NCBI RefSeq assembly: GCF_024346135.1
Contig: NZ_JAGQCJ010000003.1
Coordinates: 140,135-204,134, forward strand
Length of the DNA: 64,000 bases
Direction of reading: 5' to 3'
Origin: Cyanobium sp. CH-040
GTDB taxonomy: Bacteria > Cyanobacteriota > Cyanobacteriia > PCC-6307 > Cyanobiaceae
Notes under the pieces: generated by a model
What the model was told of the DNA's origin: nothing
The model's input: only the letters and a program-made list of their open reading frames with translations
Database searches by the model: none
Made by a program: the position numbers and the translations under genes
Part shown: positions 21,556 through 29,596 of the stretch, one piece after another
Layout: every line of letters starts with the position of its first letter
Position numbering within the stretch: position 1 is the stretch's first letter

Positions 21556-21744
21556 ATGCAGATCCTCAACACCCTCACCGTTCTGGCCCTGGTGGTGATG
21601 TCGTTCGCCCTGATCGTGGCGGTGCCGGTGCTGTACGCCAGCAGCGAGGACAGCGGCCGTTCCAACCGCCTGATCCTGCTGGGCGGCATCGCCTGGCTGG
21701 CCCTGGTGCTGGTGAACTGGGGCATGAGCCTGTTCGTGGTCTGA
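21556..21744 (+). CDS. psbZ: photosystem II protein PsbZ (Ycf9)
   Basis: 62-residue thylakoid membrane subunit of photosystem II. It has two membrane helices (about 3-27 and 38-60) joined by the polar loop SSEDSGRSNR. Length and the family pattern ending in W.LV..NWG...F match PsbZ. ATG at 21556. It precedes ribH, a gene order seen in picocyanobacteria, and independently marks the organism as an oxygenic phototroph. Confidence 0.95.
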   Translation: MQILNTLTVLALVVMSFALIVAVPVLYASSEDSGRSNRLILLGGIAWLALVLVNWGMSLFVV

Positions 21745-21820
21745 AGCGCAGCCCCGAGGGATGGTCCCGGAGGGCGGCTTCTAGGCTCGGGCCATCCGAT
21801 CAGCGCCACGGCAGTGGCGG

Positions 21821-22306
21821 GTGCCCGTGGCCACATTCGAGGGAACGTTCAGCGGCGCGGCCGGTCTGCGACTGGCGATCGTGGTGGCCCGTTTCAACGA
21901 TCTGGTGACCGGCAAGCTGCTGAGCGGCTGCCTCGACTGCCTGCACCGCCACGGCATCGACACCTCCGCTGCCAGCACCCAGCTGGATCTGGCATGGGTG
22001 CCGGGCAGCTTCGAGATCCCGCTGGTGGCCCAGAAGCTGGCGGCCAGCGGCCGGTACCAGGTGGTGATCACCCTGGGGGCCGTGATCCGCGGCGACACCC
22101 CCCACTTCGATGTGGTGGTGGCTGAGGTGAGCAAGGGCGTGGCGGCGGTGAGCCGATCCACCGGCGTGCCGGTGATCTTCGGGGTGCTCACCACCGACAC
22201 CATGCAGCAGGCCCTGGAGCGGGCCGGGATCAAGAGCAACCTGGGCTGGAGCTACGCCCTGCAGGCGATCGAGATGGGCTCGCTCATGGCCGCTCTGCCT
22301 GCCTGA
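21821..22306 (+). CDS. ribH: 6,7-dimethyl-8-ribityllumazine synthase
   Basis: Penultimate step of riboflavin synthesis; subunit of the icosahedral or pentameric lumazine synthase. 161 residues with PGSFEIP, the catalytic-loop [12 protein letters not shown] and the [17 protein letters not shown] helix. The start is GTG at 21821 or GTG at 21827. The last 23 bp overlap the convergent GNAT gene. Confidence 0.96.
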   Translation: MPVATFEGTFSGAAGLRLAIVVARFNDLVTGKLLSGCLDCLHRHGIDTSAASTQLDLAWVPGSFEIPLVAQKLAASGRYQVVITLGAVIRGDTPHFDVVVAEVSKGVAAVSRSTGVPVIFGVLTTDTMQQALERAGIKSNLGWSYALQAIEMGSLMAALPA

Positions 22307-22748
22307 CCAGCAGCACCTGGCTGTCCGCCCGGCGGAAGCCGAGCTGTTCGTAGAAGCCGGCGCTGTTGGTGGTCATCAGATACACCCGCTCCACCTGGCG
22401 CACGCGCGGGTGGCTGAGCAGGCCCTCCACCACCCGGCGGCCGAGGCCGCGGCCCTGGAGGTCGCCGGCCACCACCACATCCCAGAGCACGGCGCGGCAT
22501 TCACCATCGGTGCTGGCCCGCCCGAAGCCCACCAGCCGCTTGCCCCGCCACAGGCTCACCACCACCGGGCTGCCGCCCAACAGGCGGCGCAGCTGGGAGT
22601 AACTGCGCTGCCGGGCCCAGAAAGCGTGGTGGTTGAACAGCCGCTGCAGCTTCAACAGCCCCCGGGTGGGCCGCAGGCCGGGGCCGAGGCCGAGCCAGCG
22701 CAGGCCGGGGGCGCCGGGGGCGTGACGCAGGAGTCGGATCGCGGCCAT
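22284..22748 (-). CDS. GNAT-family N-acetyltransferase (Ycf52-like)
   Basis: About 154 residues from ATG 22748. The C-terminal half has the acetyl-CoA-binding pattern [21 protein letters not shown] (R/Q-x-x-G-x-G/A) and the late [12 protein letters not shown] motif. It resembles the plastid/cyanobacterial Ycf52 group by length and position of motifs. Substrate unknown. An upstream in-frame ATG (22784) would add 12 residues. Divergent from rfbA, 43 bp away. Confidence 0.85.
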   Translation of the reverse strand: MAAIRLLRHAPGAPGLRWLGLGPGLRPTRGLLKLQRLFNHHAFWARQRSYSQLRRLLGGSPVVVSLWRGKRLVGFGRASTDGECRAVLWDVVVAGDLQGRGLGRRVVEGLLSHPRVRQVERVYLMTTNSAGFYEQLGFRRADSQVLLVRQAERP

Positions 22749-22791
22749 CAGACGCGGCTCATGGCAGCATCCTCCCAGCCACACCGGCGCC

Positions 22792-23724
22792 TTGGCTCAG
22801 CAACGCAGGGGAATCATCCTGGCCGGCGGCAGCGGCACCCGGCTGCACCCGATCACGGTGGGCGTGAGCAAGCAGCTCCTGCCCGTGTATGACAAGCCGA
22901 TGATCTATTACCCGCTGAGCACGCTGATGCTGGCGGGCATCCGCGAGGTGCTGATCATCACCACCCCCCACGACCAGCCGGCCTTCGAGCGGCTGCTGGG
23001 TGACGGCGGCGCCTGGGGGATGACCATCCGCTACGCGGTGCAGCCCAGCCCGGACGGGCTGGCCCAGGCGTTCCTGATCGGCGCCGAGTTTCTCGCCGGC
23101 GCGCCGGCGGCGCTGGTGCTGGGCGACAACCTCTTCCACGGCCACGACCTCGTGCCCCAGCTGCAGGGCAGCAACGGCTGCGGCGACGCCGCCACGGTGT
23201 TCGCCTATCCGGTGCGTGACCCGGAGCGCTACGGGGTGGTGGAGTTCGCCGCCGACGGCCGCGTGCTGAGCATCGAGGAGAAACCGGCCCGGCCCAAGTC
23301 GCGCTATGCGGTGACGGGGCTCTACTTCTATGACGCCTCGGTGGTGGAGCGGGCGCGGCGGGTGCGGCCCTCGGCGCGGGGGGAGCTGGAGATCACCGAC
23401 CTCAACCGCCAGTACCTGGAGGAGGGGCTGCTGCGGGTGGAGCTGATGGGCCGGGGCATGGCCTGGCTCGACACCGGCACCTGCGACTCCCTGCACGAGG
23501 CAGCCAGTTACATCCGCACCCTGGAGCACCGCCAGGGCCTGAAGGTGGGCTGCCCGGAGGAGGTGGCCTGGCGGATGGGCTGGATCGACGGCGTCCAGCT
23601 GGAGCGGCTGGCCGAGCCGCTGCGCAAGAGCGGCTACGGCGACTACCTGTTGCGCTGCCTGAACGAGTGCGGCAGCGACCACCGCGCCCTGCAGGCGAGT
23701 CTGGAGGTGGGTCATGGAGGCTGA
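22792..23724 (+). CDS. rfbA: glucose-1-phosphate thymidylyltransferase
   Basis: Makes dTDP-glucose from glucose-1-phosphate and dTTP, the entry step to dTDP-L-rhamnose. The N-terminal nucleotidyltransferase signature [20 protein letters not shown] is followed by [14 protein letters not shown]. 310 residues. The start is TTG at 22792, since no ATG precedes the conserved GIILAGGSG. It overlaps rfbC by 11 bp. First gene of the rhamnose cluster, on + strand. Confidence 0.96.
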   Translation: MAQQRRGIILAGGSGTRLHPITVGVSKQLLPVYDKPMIYYPLSTLMLAGIREVLIITTPHDQPAFERLLGDGGAWGMTIRYAVQPSPDGLAQAFLIGAEFLAGAPAALVLGDNLFHGHDLVPQLQGSNGCGDAATVFAYPVRDPERYGVVEFAADGRVLSIEEKPARPKSRYAVTGLYFYDASVVERARRVRPSARGELEITDLNRQYLEEGLLRVELMGRGMAWLDTGTCDSLHEAASYIRTLEHRQGLKVGCPEEVAWRMGWIDGVQLERLAEPLRKSGYGDYLLRCLNECGSDHRALQASLEVGHGG

Positions 23725-24316
23725 ACGGCTGAGGACGGCGGCCGGGGTGGAGCTGGAGGGGCCGCTGCTGCTCACGCCGCAGGTGTTCGGCGACGCGCGC
23801 GGCTTCTTCTACGAGAGCTGGAACCAGCGGGCCTTCGCCGCCGCCGCGGGCCCCACCGAGTTCGTGCAGGACAACCACTCGCGCTCGGCGGCGGGCGTGC
23901 TGCGGGGCCTGCACTACCAGCTGCCGCCCCATCCCCAGGGCAAGCTGGTGCGCTGCGTGCTGGGCGCGATCTTCGATGTGGCGGTGGACATCCGCCGCGC
24001 CTCGCCCACCTTCGGCCAGTGGGTGGGGGCCGAGCTGAGCGCCGGGAACCGGGCCCAGCTGTGGGTGCCGGCGGGCTTCGCCCACGGTTTCCTCACCCTC
24101 AGCGAGCACGCCGAGGTGCTCTACAAGACCACCGACTTCTGGAGCCGCGACTGCGAGCGCTCGCTGCGCTGGGACGACCCGCAGCTGGCGATCGCCTGGC
24201 CCCTGGAGCGCCTGGCCGGCACCTCCGCCCAGTCCATTGGCCCCCAGCTGAGCGCCAAGGACGCCGAGGCGCCAAGTTTCGCCGAGGTGGTGGCGGCCGG
24301 GGAGGTGTTCGCGTGA
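23714..24316 (+). CDS. rfbC: dTDP-4-dehydrorhamnose 3,5-epimerase
   Basis: Double epimerisation at C3 and C5 of dTDP-4-keto-6-deoxyglucose. Cupin fold with the catalytic His in [19 protein letters not shown] and the Tyr region [15 protein letters not shown] ([10 protein letters not shown]). 200 residues. ATG at 23714 lies inside the rfbA 3' end. It ends 6 bp from the convergent hicB stop. Confidence 0.96.
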   Translation: MEAERLRTAAGVELEGPLLLTPQVFGDARGFFYESWNQRAFAAAAGPTEFVQDNHSRSAAGVLRGLHYQLPPHPQGKLVRCVLGAIFDVAVDIRRASPTFGQWVGAELSAGNRAQLWVPAGFAHGFLTLSEHAEVLYKTTDFWSRDCERSLRWDDPQLAIAWPLERLAGTSAQSIGPQLSAKDAEAPSFAEVVAAGEVFA

Positions 24317-24322
24317 GCTCGT

Positions 24323-24535
24323 CTACACCGTCACGGTGGTCACGCTGGTGCGCTGCACCGGCGTCGGTTGGGCATCGTCTTCGAGGCCTTCGAGGTGGAA
24401 CGCAATCGCGGCGCGGATCTGGTCCAGCACCTGCTCCTGGCTTTCTCCAGTGGCCACACATCCAGGCAAATCCGGCACATAGGCCGAAAAGTTGCCCTCA
24501 GCCCGCTCGATCACAACGGCAAAGGATTGGCTCAT
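24323..24535 (-). CDS. hicB: HicB-family antitoxin
   Basis: 70 residues with the HicB partial-RNase-H-like fold (FAVVIERAEGNFSAYVPDLPGCVATGESQEQVLDQIRAAIAFHLEGL). It is short, with no obvious C-terminal DNA-binding domain, so any repression may need HicA or another factor (inference). ATG at 24535 overlaps the hicA stop as ATGA. It expectedly neutralises HicA. Confidence 0.9.
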   Translation of the reverse strand: MSQSFAVVIERAEGNFSAYVPDLPGCVATGESQEQVLDQIRAAIAFHLEGLEDDAQPTPVQRTSVTTVTV

Positions 24536-24723
24536 GGCAGAGACAGACCAGATTGTTTCGCGATGCTTTTCAGAGTGCCGAGTGCCAGCTCATCGCTGAG
24601 CTTCCCCGCAACCGTAACGCGACCTGGGCGCTGGGGATGCTTGAACTGCCGATGACTGCCTCGCGTGCCCACCACAAACCAGCCCTCGCGTTCCAGCCGC
24701 CGGATGACCTCCCCGACCTTCAT
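24532..24723 (-). CDS. hicA: HicA-family mRNA interferase toxin
   Basis: 63 residues with a double-stranded-RNA-binding-like fold: MKVGEVIRRLEREGWFVVGTRGSHRQFKHP carries the catalytic His24 (GSHRQF), then the basic RVTVAGKLSDEL and the C-terminal LKSIAKQSGL helix. All family marks are intact, so it is probably active. It precedes hicB. The pair lies antisense between rfbC and rfbD. Confidence 0.92.
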   Translation of the reverse strand: MKVGEVIRRLEREGWFVVGTRGSHRQFKHPQRPGRVTVAGKLSDELALGTLKSIAKQSGLSLP

Positions 24724-24726
24724 CCC

Positions 24727-24740
24727 GGTCTGCCCAGACC
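24727..24740. promoter_or_regulatory. inverted repeat at the hicA leader
   Basis: GGTCTG-CC-CAGACC, perfect 6-bp arms, 3 bp upstream of the hicA ATG and overlapping where a ribosome-binding site would be. Candidate operator or translational hairpin for hicAB. Confidence 0.5.
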
Positions 24741-24812
24741 CCGTCAGCTTCCCTGTGGCCAGGTGGCAGTCACAACCGTGAAATCACCGAGGCTTCGCTG
24801 GGGGAACCAGCG

Positions 24813-25805
24813 ATGAGAGTCCTGCTCACCGGCGCCGCCGGCCAGCTCGGCCAGGCCCTGCGCCAGCGGGTTCCGGAGGGGGTGGAGCTGATCGCCACCA
24901 GCCGGAATGGCGGGGCTGACGGCACGGGCGGCGGGACTGCACTCGGGAATGAACTGCTGCCGCTGGATCTGGCCGATGCCGACGCCTGCCGGGCGGCGGT
25001 GCGGAAGCACCGCCCCGACTGGGTGCTCAACGCCGGCGCCTACACGGCGGTGGACCGGGCCGAGAGCGAACCGGAGCTGGCCCGGGCGGTGAACGCCGGC
25101 GCGCCGCGGGCCTTCGCCGAAGCCCTGGCGGAGACGGGCGGCCGGCTGCTGCAGGTGAGCACCGACTTCGTGTTCGACGGCCGCCAGGGCAGCCCCTACC
25201 GGCCGGAGCAGCCGCGCCGGCCCCTGGGGGTGTACGGCGCCAGCAAGGCGGCCGGCGAGGAGGCGGTGGAGCAGGTGCTGGGGGGGAGTGCCGATGCCGG
25301 TGGTGGAGTCCGGGGCGTGATCCTGCGCACCAGCTGGGTGATGGGTCCGGTGGGGAAGAACTTCGCGCGCACGCTGCTGCGGCTGCACCGCGAGCGGGGT
25401 GCCGGTGGCCCGCCGATCGGCGTGGTGGCCGACCAGGTGGGCTGTCCCACCAGCACCCTCACCCTGGCTGAGGCCTGCTGGCGGCTGATCACGCGTGCCG
25501 AGTCGCTTGCCGCCACCCAGGCTGGCGCGACCCTGCCGCCGGTGCTGCACTGGAGCGACGCCGGTGCCGCCAGCTGGTATGACGTGGCCGTGGCGGTGGG
25601 CGACCTGGGGCTGGAGCTGGGGCTGCTGGAGCAGGCCGCGCCGGTGAAGCCGATCACGACCGCCGAGTATCCGCTGCCGGCACCGCGCCCCAGCTACTCC
25701 TTGCTGGACTGCAGCGGCACGCGGCAACTGCTGGAGCTGGATCCCCTGCACTGGCGTGTCGCCCTGCGGGAGGTGCTGCGGCAGGTGCTGGGGGCGTTGC
25801 CATGA
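24813..25805 (+). CDS. rfbD: dTDP-4-dehydrorhamnose reductase
   Basis: Last step to dTDP-L-rhamnose. Short-chain dehydrogenase fold with GAAGQLGQAL (7-16), NAGAYTAVDRAE, the STDFVFDG segment and the catalytic YGASKAAGE. 330 residues. ATG at 24813. Separated from rfbC by the opposite-strand hicAB, so it may need its own promoter in 24741-24812. Confidence 0.95.
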   Translation: MRVLLTGAAGQLGQALRQRVPEGVELIATSRNGGADGTGGGTALGNELLPLDLADADACRAAVRKHRPDWVLNAGAYTAVDRAESEPELARAVNAGAPRAFAEALAETGGRLLQVSTDFVFDGRQGSPYRPEQPRRPLGVYGASKAAGEEAVEQVLGGSADAGGGVRGVILRTSWVMGPVGKNFARTLLRLHRERGAGGPPIGVVADQVGCPTSTLTLAEACWRLITRAESLAATQAGATLPPVLHWSDAGAASWYDVAVAVGDLGLELGLLEQAAPVKPITTAEYPLPAPRPSYSLLDCSGTRQLLELDPLHWRVALREVLRQVLGALP

Positions 25806-25857
25806 ACGCGGTGGGATGATCAGCGCTGTGTCGAGATCCAGGTTGCTGCCAGGTGCA

Positions 25858-26211
25858 TCACAGGCCTGGCTGGCGGTAGAGATCAGCCAACTCCGGGCTG
25901 TTGAGCAGGTTCAGCAGTCGTTGGAGCTTGCGTCGGTTGTTGGGGCTGGGGTCGAGCTCGAAGGCAAGCCGGCCTCGATCAAGTCGAGCTCGGATTCGAT
26001 CCAGGCGAGAATTGCGTTGTCTTTCCTCAGCTGCTCGGCTTGCTTCCTGGCTTCGGCAAGCCTCATCTCGACGTCGGGATCGCGACGCCAGTTGAGCGTC
26101 GACAAGAACGAGCGGAAGCGAGAGCGCGATGAGCCAGACGCCCCATTGCTGGGGCAGGACGATTCGGCGGTGGGGGACGTTGATGTGGTCAATAGGAGGA
26201 GAACAGGGCAA
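25858..26211 (-). pseudogene. frame-broken small membrane/coiled-coil hypothetical
   Basis: An open frame of 117 codons (TTG start at 26211) has a good membrane helix at its N-terminus (WGVWLIALSLPLVLVDAQLA) and a plausible C-terminus (FELDPSPNNRRKLQRLLNLLN). Its middle, however, has poor codon use for this genome. In the overlapping frame (25911-26192) the middle is a clean coiled coil (RLAEARKQAEQLRKDNAILA, SELDLIEAGL) with G/C-ending codons. This pattern suggests two compensating indels near 26080 and 25985, or a damaged gene. Function not recognised. Confidence 0.5.
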
Positions 26212-26379
26212 TCAGGCCAACGACGGCGCCAAACAGGGTTTCCACGACGGCCTGGATGTCGAAGCCCAGCCAGCGCCAGGCCTTGGGAACCGCCCCATGG
26301 GCAGCTGTTGCCGAATCCACACCACCAGATGATCCATCCACCCTAAGAAGTCCAGGCCCCCAGGAAGCAACGCCCCTCT

Positions 26380-26393
26380 AGTACATGTGTACC
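26380..26393. promoter_or_regulatory. LexA-box-like palindrome upstream of rfbB
   Basis: AGTACATGTGTACC fits the cyanobacterial LexA consensus as I recall it (RGTACNNNDGTWCB) at every fixed position. It is 48 bp upstream of the preferred rfbB ATG. Whether LexA controls a rhamnose gene is unknown; the match could be chance. Confidence 0.4.
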
Positions 26394-26440
26394 GCTGTGC
26401 GCAGCCTGTCCTCCTGTCTGTGACCCGCTCAACGCCCTCC

Positions 26441-27622
26441 ATGGCCGCCGCTCCCGTACCGATGTCCGTCTCGCCAGCTCCATCCCCCACCCCCGCCGCC
26501 CTGCTGGCCGGCCGCCGCCGCGTGCTGGTGACCGGCGGCGCCGGCTTCATCGGCGGGGCGCTCGTGCGGCGGTTGCTGGCCGAGAGCGAGGCGCTGGTGT
26601 TCAACCTCGACAAGTGCGGCTACGCCAGCGACCTCACCAGCATCGAGGCGCTGTTGGCGGATCTGGGGCCACGCGGCGTGACCGCCCAGGGGGAACCGCG
26701 CCACCAGCTGCTGCGGGTGGACCTCACCGATGGCGAGGCCACGGCGGCGGCGGTGCGCCAGGCCGATCCGGATCTGGTGCTGCACCTGGCGGCCGAGAGC
26801 CATGTGGACCGCTCGATCGAGGGACCGGGGGCGTTCATCGAGAGCAACGTGAGCGGCACCTTCCACCTGCTGCAGGCGGTGCGGGCCCACTGGGAGGGTC
26901 TGGACGAGGAACGCCGCGCCGGCTTCCGCTTCCACCACATCAGCACCGATGAGGTGTTCGGCTCGCTGGGGGACACGGGCCGCTTCTCGGAAACCACCGC
27001 CTACGACCCGCGCAGTCCGTATTCGGCCAGCAAGGCGGCCAGCGACCATCTGGTGAACGCCTGGCACCACACCTACGGCCTGCCGGTGGTGCTCACCAAC
27101 TGCAGCAACAACTACGGCCCCTGGCAGTTCCCCGAGAAGCTGATCCCGGTGGTGATCCTCAAGGCGGCGGCGGGCGAGCCGATCCCCCTCTACGGCGACG
27201 GCGCCAACGTGCGCGACTGGCTCTACGTGGACGACCACGTGGACGCCCTGCTGCTGGCAGCCTGCCGCGGCCGGCTCGGCCAGAGCTACTGCGTGGGCGG
27301 GCATGGCGAGCGCACCAACAAGCAGGTGGTGACGGCGATCTGCGCCCTGCTCGATGAGCTGCGCCCCGCCGGCGCCCCCCACGCGCGCCTGATCACGCCG
27401 GTGACGGACCGTCCGGGCCACGACCGCCGCTACGCCATCGATCCGGCCCGCATCAGCGGCGAGCTGGGCTGGCAGCCGCGCCACAGCTTCGAGCAGGGGC
27501 TAGAGGCCACGGTGCGCTGGACCCTGGAGCACCAGGACTGGTGCGCGCAGGTGCGCGAGCGGGGCGGCTACACCGGCGGGCGGCTGGGGCTGGTGGAGTC
27601 AAGAAACTCGGCGACGGTCTGA
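26441..27622 (+). CDS. rfbB: dTDP-glucose 4,6-dehydratase
   Basis: Converts dTDP-glucose to dTDP-4-keto-6-deoxyglucose. NAD-binding GGAGFIGGALV, the substrate-site STDEVFGSLG (Asp-Glu pair) and the catalytic YSASKAASD are present, as is NCSNNYGPWQFPEKLIP. A Pro/Ala-rich N-tail precedes the fold. The start is ATG 26441 or ATG 26462; a GTG at 26387 is also in frame. Last gene of the rfb set. Its 3' end overlaps an antisense PIN remnant by 55 bp. Confidence 0.94.
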   Translation: MAAAPVPMSVSPAPSPTPAALLAGRRRVLVTGGAGFIGGALVRRLLAESEALVFNLDKCGYASDLTSIEALLADLGPRGVTAQGEPRHQLLRVDLTDGEATAAAVRQADPDLVLHLAAESHVDRSIEGPGAFIESNVSGTFHLLQAVRAHWEGLDEERRAGFRFHHISTDEVFGSLGDTGRFSETTAYDPRSPYSASKAASDHLVNAWHHTYGLPVVLTNCSNNYGPWQFPEKLIPVVILKAAAGEPIPLYGDGANVRDWLYVDDHVDALLLAACRGRLGQSYCVGGHGERTNKQVVTAICALLDELRPAGAPHARLITPVTDRPGHDRRYAIDPARISGELGWQPRHSFEQGLEATVRWTLEHQDWCAQVRERGGYTGGRLGLVESRNSATV

Positions 27623-27861
27623 ATCACAAGGCCTTGCGCCATCTCCGGGGCGTTCATGAGAAAGCCGACGTCACGAATGTCGCCGGTGAGCAACACATCG
27701 GCTTTGCATGCATGGGCACCTCGATAGATGGGCCAATCTTTCTCTGGCAGGCCTGATGGGCACGGCACAGAGGTGTCGTCTCCCACCAGGCGGATGGTCT
27801 GCATCTGGCGGCTGAATTCGACCAGTTGGTGTGGAGCTTTCCATTCCAGATTGCGCCGTGC
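27568..27861 (-). pseudogene. N-terminally truncated PIN-domain toxin remnant
   Basis: The frame immediately after the AbrB-like gene reads ARRNLEWKAPHQLVEFSRQM, then LPEKDWPIYRGAHACKADVLLTGDIRDVG, which is the second half of a PIN domain with the late acidic motifs (GDIRD). The first half, with the initial Asp and Glu, is absent. The frame opens right after a TAG (27864-27862) that directly follows the antitoxin stop. An internal ATG at 27804 would give only 78 residues. It is best read as a deletion remnant, so the toxin is dead. Confidence 0.72.
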
Positions 27862-27864
27862 CTA

Positions 27865-28137
27865 TCAGGCCTGTTGGAGGCGCTGAAGGATCCGTTGCCG
27901 TTCTTCAGGCGTGAGCGCATCGGCCTGGTCCCAGGCGGCGATCTGATCGTCGCTGTAGTGCTCCACCTCAAGCACTGCCGCAGGCTTGAGGCGCAGCTCT
28001 CCTTCGCACTCCTCCAGGATCACAGCACCGCCCGGTTGGATGCCGAGATGCTTGCGCATGCTGGCCGGGAGGGTGATCTGCCCTCGGCTCGACACCGTGA
28101 GCACCTCACGCTGGGAAGGCCTGGGTGCGGATGGCAT
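27865..28137 (-). CDS. AbrB/MazE-type antitoxin, apparently orphaned
   Basis: 90 residues. The swapped-hairpin AbrB DNA-binding fold is clear at 10-55 (VLTVSSRGQITLPASMRKHLGIQPGGAVILEECEGELRLKP). An acidic C-terminal tail follows (SDDQIAAWDQADALTPEERQRILQRL), of the kind that wraps around a PIN toxin. Its toxin immediately downstream is truncated. ATG at 28137; an imperfect palindrome sits 4 bp upstream. Confidence 0.88.
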   Translation of the reverse strand: MPSAPRPSQREVLTVSSRGQITLPASMRKHLGIQPGGAVILEECEGELRLKPAAVLEVEHYSDDQIAAWDQADALTPEERQRILQRLQQA

Positions 28138-28141
28138 GACT

Positions 28142-28160
28142 CTGAATTGCGGAATTTCAG
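28142..28160. promoter_or_regulatory. imperfect palindrome upstream of the AbrB-like antitoxin
   Basis: CTGAATT-GCGG-AATTTCAG: 7-bp arms with one inserted T. It is 4 bp upstream of the antitoxin ATG and a likely autoregulatory site. Confidence 0.5.
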
Positions 28161-28244
28161 CCTAGCCGCAGCAGCGGCGGGGTGTTCAAGATCACACCAG
28201 CCAGCCGATCAGGCGCGAGCGAAGGGCCATCAGGCGAGTGCTGA

Positions 28245-28682
28245 TCACTCCGGCGTGCCGCGACCGGAGTCCGACCCGGTGAGGCGAGGGGTTTGCAGCG
28301 GAGAGCGATTCAGGGCCAACTCCAGCACGGTTTCCAGCCGTATCACCCGACTGTTGAGCTCATCGATGCGGCGCTGCTGCTCCTTCATCAGGCCGGCCAT
28401 GGAAGCCGCACGGACTTCGGCCAGGGCGTCATCGAGCGCCGCTTCGGTGCGAGCGGTGCTGAGCTCCAGTTGCTTCAAGGCCGCCTCCAGAGCATCGGAC
28501 TCTGCCTGCCGCTCCGAACCAGCGCTGGAGGCGTAGGCGGCACCCGCTTCCCGGAAAAACTGACCGAGCGAGAGGCCCAGGCCGCTGGCGCGATCGGTGT
28601 AGGTGGCTTTCTCCGTGGGCGTCATCAGGATGGCAACACGCTCCGTTGCGCGCTCACCACCGGTTTTCGGGGCCGTCGCCAT
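28245..28682 (-). CDS. putative DNA-binding (ribbon-helix-helix-like) coiled-coil protein
   Basis: 145 residues from ATG 28682 (an in-frame ATG at 28691 adds three). Residues 12-45 (ERVAILMTPTEKATYTDRASGLGLSLGQFFREAG) look like a ribbon-helix-helix or MobC-like DNA-binding N-terminus. About 60-125 is a long helical, coiled-coil-like region (ALEAALKQLELSTARTEAALDDALAEV, then EQQRRIDELNSRVIRLETVLEL). No toxin partner follows on the same strand. It could be a solitary regulator or a plasmid-derived relaxosome-type protein. Confidence 0.65.
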   Translation of the reverse strand: MATAPKTGGERATERVAILMTPTEKATYTDRASGLGLSLGQFFREAGAAYASSAGSERQAESDALEAALKQLELSTARTEAALDDALAEVRAASMAGLMKEQQRRIDELNSRVIRLETVLELALNRSPLQTPRLTGSDSGRGTPE

Positions 28683-28695
28683 CGGTTTCAAGCAC

Positions 28696-28712
28696 TGTGC
28701 ATGTGCTGCACA
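28696..28712. promoter_or_regulatory. inverted repeat at the start of the coiled-coil DNA-binding gene
   Basis: TGTGCA-N5-TGCACA, perfect 6-bp arms, 13 bp upstream of ATG 28682. Consistent with self-repression by a dimeric DNA-binding protein. Confidence 0.55.
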
Positions 28713-28775
28713 TACTAAGCCAGGTCAGTCACGCCAGCCAGCCGATCGCACACCGGGGCGGACAGCGCTGGCGCC

Positions 28776-28790
28776 GGTAAGATTCTTACC
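28776..28790. promoter_or_regulatory. perfect palindrome upstream of vapB
   Basis: GGTAAGA-T-TCTTACC, perfect 7-bp arms, 18 bp upstream of the vapB ATG. AbrB-type antitoxins usually repress their own operon, so this is the best operator candidate. Confidence 0.65.
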
Positions 28791-28808
28791 ACGCCAAATC
28801 GGTTCAGC

Positions 28809-29045
28809 ATGCGGATCACCAGCAAGGGGCAGGTCACGATTCCCCAGGCCATCCGCGAGGAGGCCGGGTTGCACCCCAACTGTGAGGTGCAGTTTCGGCT
28901 GGTGGATGGGCAGGTGGTGCTGGAGAAGGCCACTGGCCAGGCCGAGCAGCGGGGAGAGGAGGCCTTGAGGAGGCTGCGGGCCCACCGGCCCCGCCCGGGC
29001 CTGAGCACGGAGGCCATCCTGGCGCTCTGCCGCGGTGAGGTCTGA
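28809..29045 (+). CDS. vapB: AbrB-type antitoxin VapB
   Basis: 78 residues starting at ATG 28809. Residues 1-40 are the AbrB/MazE hairpin fold (MRITSKGQVTIPQAIREEAG, then VQFRLVDGQVVLEKA); the charged C-terminal tail should bind the toxin. Its stop overlaps the vapC start as TGATG, the usual coupled layout. Confidence 0.92.
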   Translation: MRITSKGQVTIPQAIREEAGLHPNCEVQFRLVDGQVVLEKATGQAEQRGEEALRRLRAHRPRPGLSTEAILALCRGEV

Positions 29046-29476
29046 TGGCCATGGCCGCTTCGGGCGCGGTGATGGTGGATTCCTGTGTGCTGCTTGATGT
29101 GATCACCGCCGATCACCGGTGGGAATCCTGGAGCGCTGAGCAGCTGAAGCGCTCCCTGATCGCCGGCCCCGTTGCGATCAATCCGCTCATCTATGCCGAA
29201 GTGGCGTTCGCCTATGAGCGGATCGAGGCGGTGGAGGAGGTGCTGCCTCGCCACCTGTACGCCTACTGGCCCATCCCCCGGGAAGCCGCCTTTCTGGCGG
29301 CCCGTGCCCATGCCGGTTACCGCGCCAGAGGGGGAAGCCGCCAGACGATCCTCCCCGATTTTCTGATCGGCGCCCATGCCCTGATCGCACGCTGCCCGCT
29401 GCTGACGCGCGACGCCCGCCGCTACCGGCAGGCGATGCCCGGGCTGCGGTTGATCACGCCTGAGGGCTCCAGCTGA
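29045..29476 (+). CDS. vapC: PIN-domain ribonuclease toxin VapC
   Basis: 143 residues. All four PIN acidic positions are present: Asp12 (MVDSCVLLD), Glu52 (IYAEVAFAY), Asp105 (LPDFLIGAHA) and Asp123 (TRDARRY), so an active Mg-dependent RNase is expected. ATG at 29045 overlaps the vapB stop. This is the only complete AbrB-PIN pair in the window. Confidence 0.92.
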   Translation: MAMAASGAVMVDSCVLLDVITADHRWESWSAEQLKRSLIAGPVAINPLIYAEVAFAYERIEAVEEVLPRHLYAYWPIPREAAFLAARAHAGYRARGGSRQTILPDFLIGAHALIARCPLLTRDARRYRQAMPGLRLITPEGSS

Positions 29477-29596
29477 GTGATGCGCTCATCAGCCGAAGGC
29501 AGGGTGGGGAGCTGCTTGAATCCACTGATCTGCGGCAGCCGCTCAAGACGCTGTTTCCCGTGGTGATCCCCAGAACGGCGACTGGTGAGGTGAGGG

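Noticed and set aside
21156..21836. 226-codon minus-strand frame through the hexamer array, in frame with mutS and ending two codons before it
   Set aside because: Met-Ala and Val-Ala repeats come from the array, and the frame runs antisense to psbZ.
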